From Candidatus Poribacteria bacterium (lineage in GTDB: Bacteria > Poribacteria > WGA-4E > WGA-3G): a DNA stretch of 50,826 bases. This document shows, piece after piece, positions 50,723 through 50,826 of this stretch (positions are counted from its first letter, which is position 1; the number at the start of each line of letters is the position of its first letter). The stretch is taken from NCBI GenBank assembly GCA_022394775.1, contig JAGFCB010000027.1, forward strand, positions 1-50,826. Direction: 5' to 3'. The notes beneath the pieces are model-generated. The model saw only the letters and a program-made list of their open reading frames with translations. It was not told the origin of the DNA and did not search any database. Position numbers and translations under genes: made by a program.

Positions 50723-50826
50723 ATGGCAGACGCGACATTGAAAAACCAAAAATCCGATCCCGGCGTAACGTTTCGTGCCATCGCACTCGGTTTGCTACTG
50801 ATTCCGGTGAATACCTACTTCATCAT
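50723..50826 (+). CDS. Membrane protein, 3'-truncated (DUF6785-like N-terminus)
   Basis: From ATG 50723 the frame is open to the window end: MADATLKNQKSDPGVTFRAI, then ALGLLLIPVNTYFI. VTFRAIALGLLLIPVNTYF is a likely first membrane segment and resembles the N-terminus of large polytopic proteins common in Planctomycetes and Poribacteria; this match is from memory of the pattern and is tentative. An ATG at 50698 is in another frame without protein-like sequence. No strong ribosome site is seen. Confidence 0.55.
   Translation, partial: MADATLKNQKSDPGVTFRAIALGLLLIPVNTYFI

Overview
The window looks like a chromosomal segment of a Candidatus Poribacteria-like or related marine/sponge-associated bacterium. 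This is inferred from content, not from a marker gene: three phytanoyl-CoA dioxygenase (PhyH) family genes, three FG-GAP/VCBS plus ASPIC/UnbV proteins, a sulfatase-fold enzyme, DUF3500 and CBM9-like proteins, and very abundant short interspersed repeats. The translated housekeeping genes are bacterial and use the standard code; TTG and GTG starts with strong Shine-Dalgarno sites are common. I see no rRNA, tRNA, CRISPR array, transposase or integrase gene.

Layout. 1-13.5 kb (+ strand): the end of a secreted binding-domain protein, a VCBS/UnbV protein, two tandem sigma54-type AAA+ activators (the first behind an excellent sigma54 promoter), APS kinase behind a promoter with an operator-like palindrome, PhyH, a FAH-family sugar-acid enzyme, a D-threonine-aldolase-like PLP enzyme, an exported GATase-like protein, a membrane-anchored PQQ-type propeller and a CBM9-like protein. 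13.6-14.7 kb: DUF3500 protein (-). 15-18.2 kb (+): ECF sigma factor, zinc-finger anti-sigma factor, exported TPR protein. 18.3-39.8 kb (- strand throughout): nicotinate phosphoribosyltransferase, two TPR lipoproteins with propellers, a VCBS/UnbV protein, AccC and AccB, EF-P, RdgB, RNase PH, PhyH, a Bat-type membrane protein and DUF58 protein, a partner-switching module (anti-sigma kinase, STAS protein, GAF-GAF-PP2C phosphatase), a DUF4381-like protein, a polyferredoxin and a SufR-like regulator. 40.1-50.8 kb (+): PhyH, a Thr-type sulfatase-fold enzyme, a PEP-hydrolase-like TIM barrel, purL and purQ, a small membrane protein, a ribbon-helix-helix-like protein overlapping a UvrD-like helicase with an internal GIY-YIG nuclease domain, and the start of a membrane protein.

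The most unusual protein is the helicase with GIY-YIG inserted between its N-terminal helicase motifs and Walker B, translationally coupled to a small RHH-like gene. The most unusual DNA feature is the repeat load. A codon-aligned 24-bp quasi-palindrome lies in frame inside several genes. A MITE-like family has AGGACTTACGCA termini. A leader repeat carries a ribosome-binding site and is tandemly duplicated before the FAH gene. Imperfect hairpin repeats separate most genes of the long minus-strand cluster, and two of them show a compensatory base-pair change. Several of these repeats also extend reading frames, so some annotated N-termini need care.
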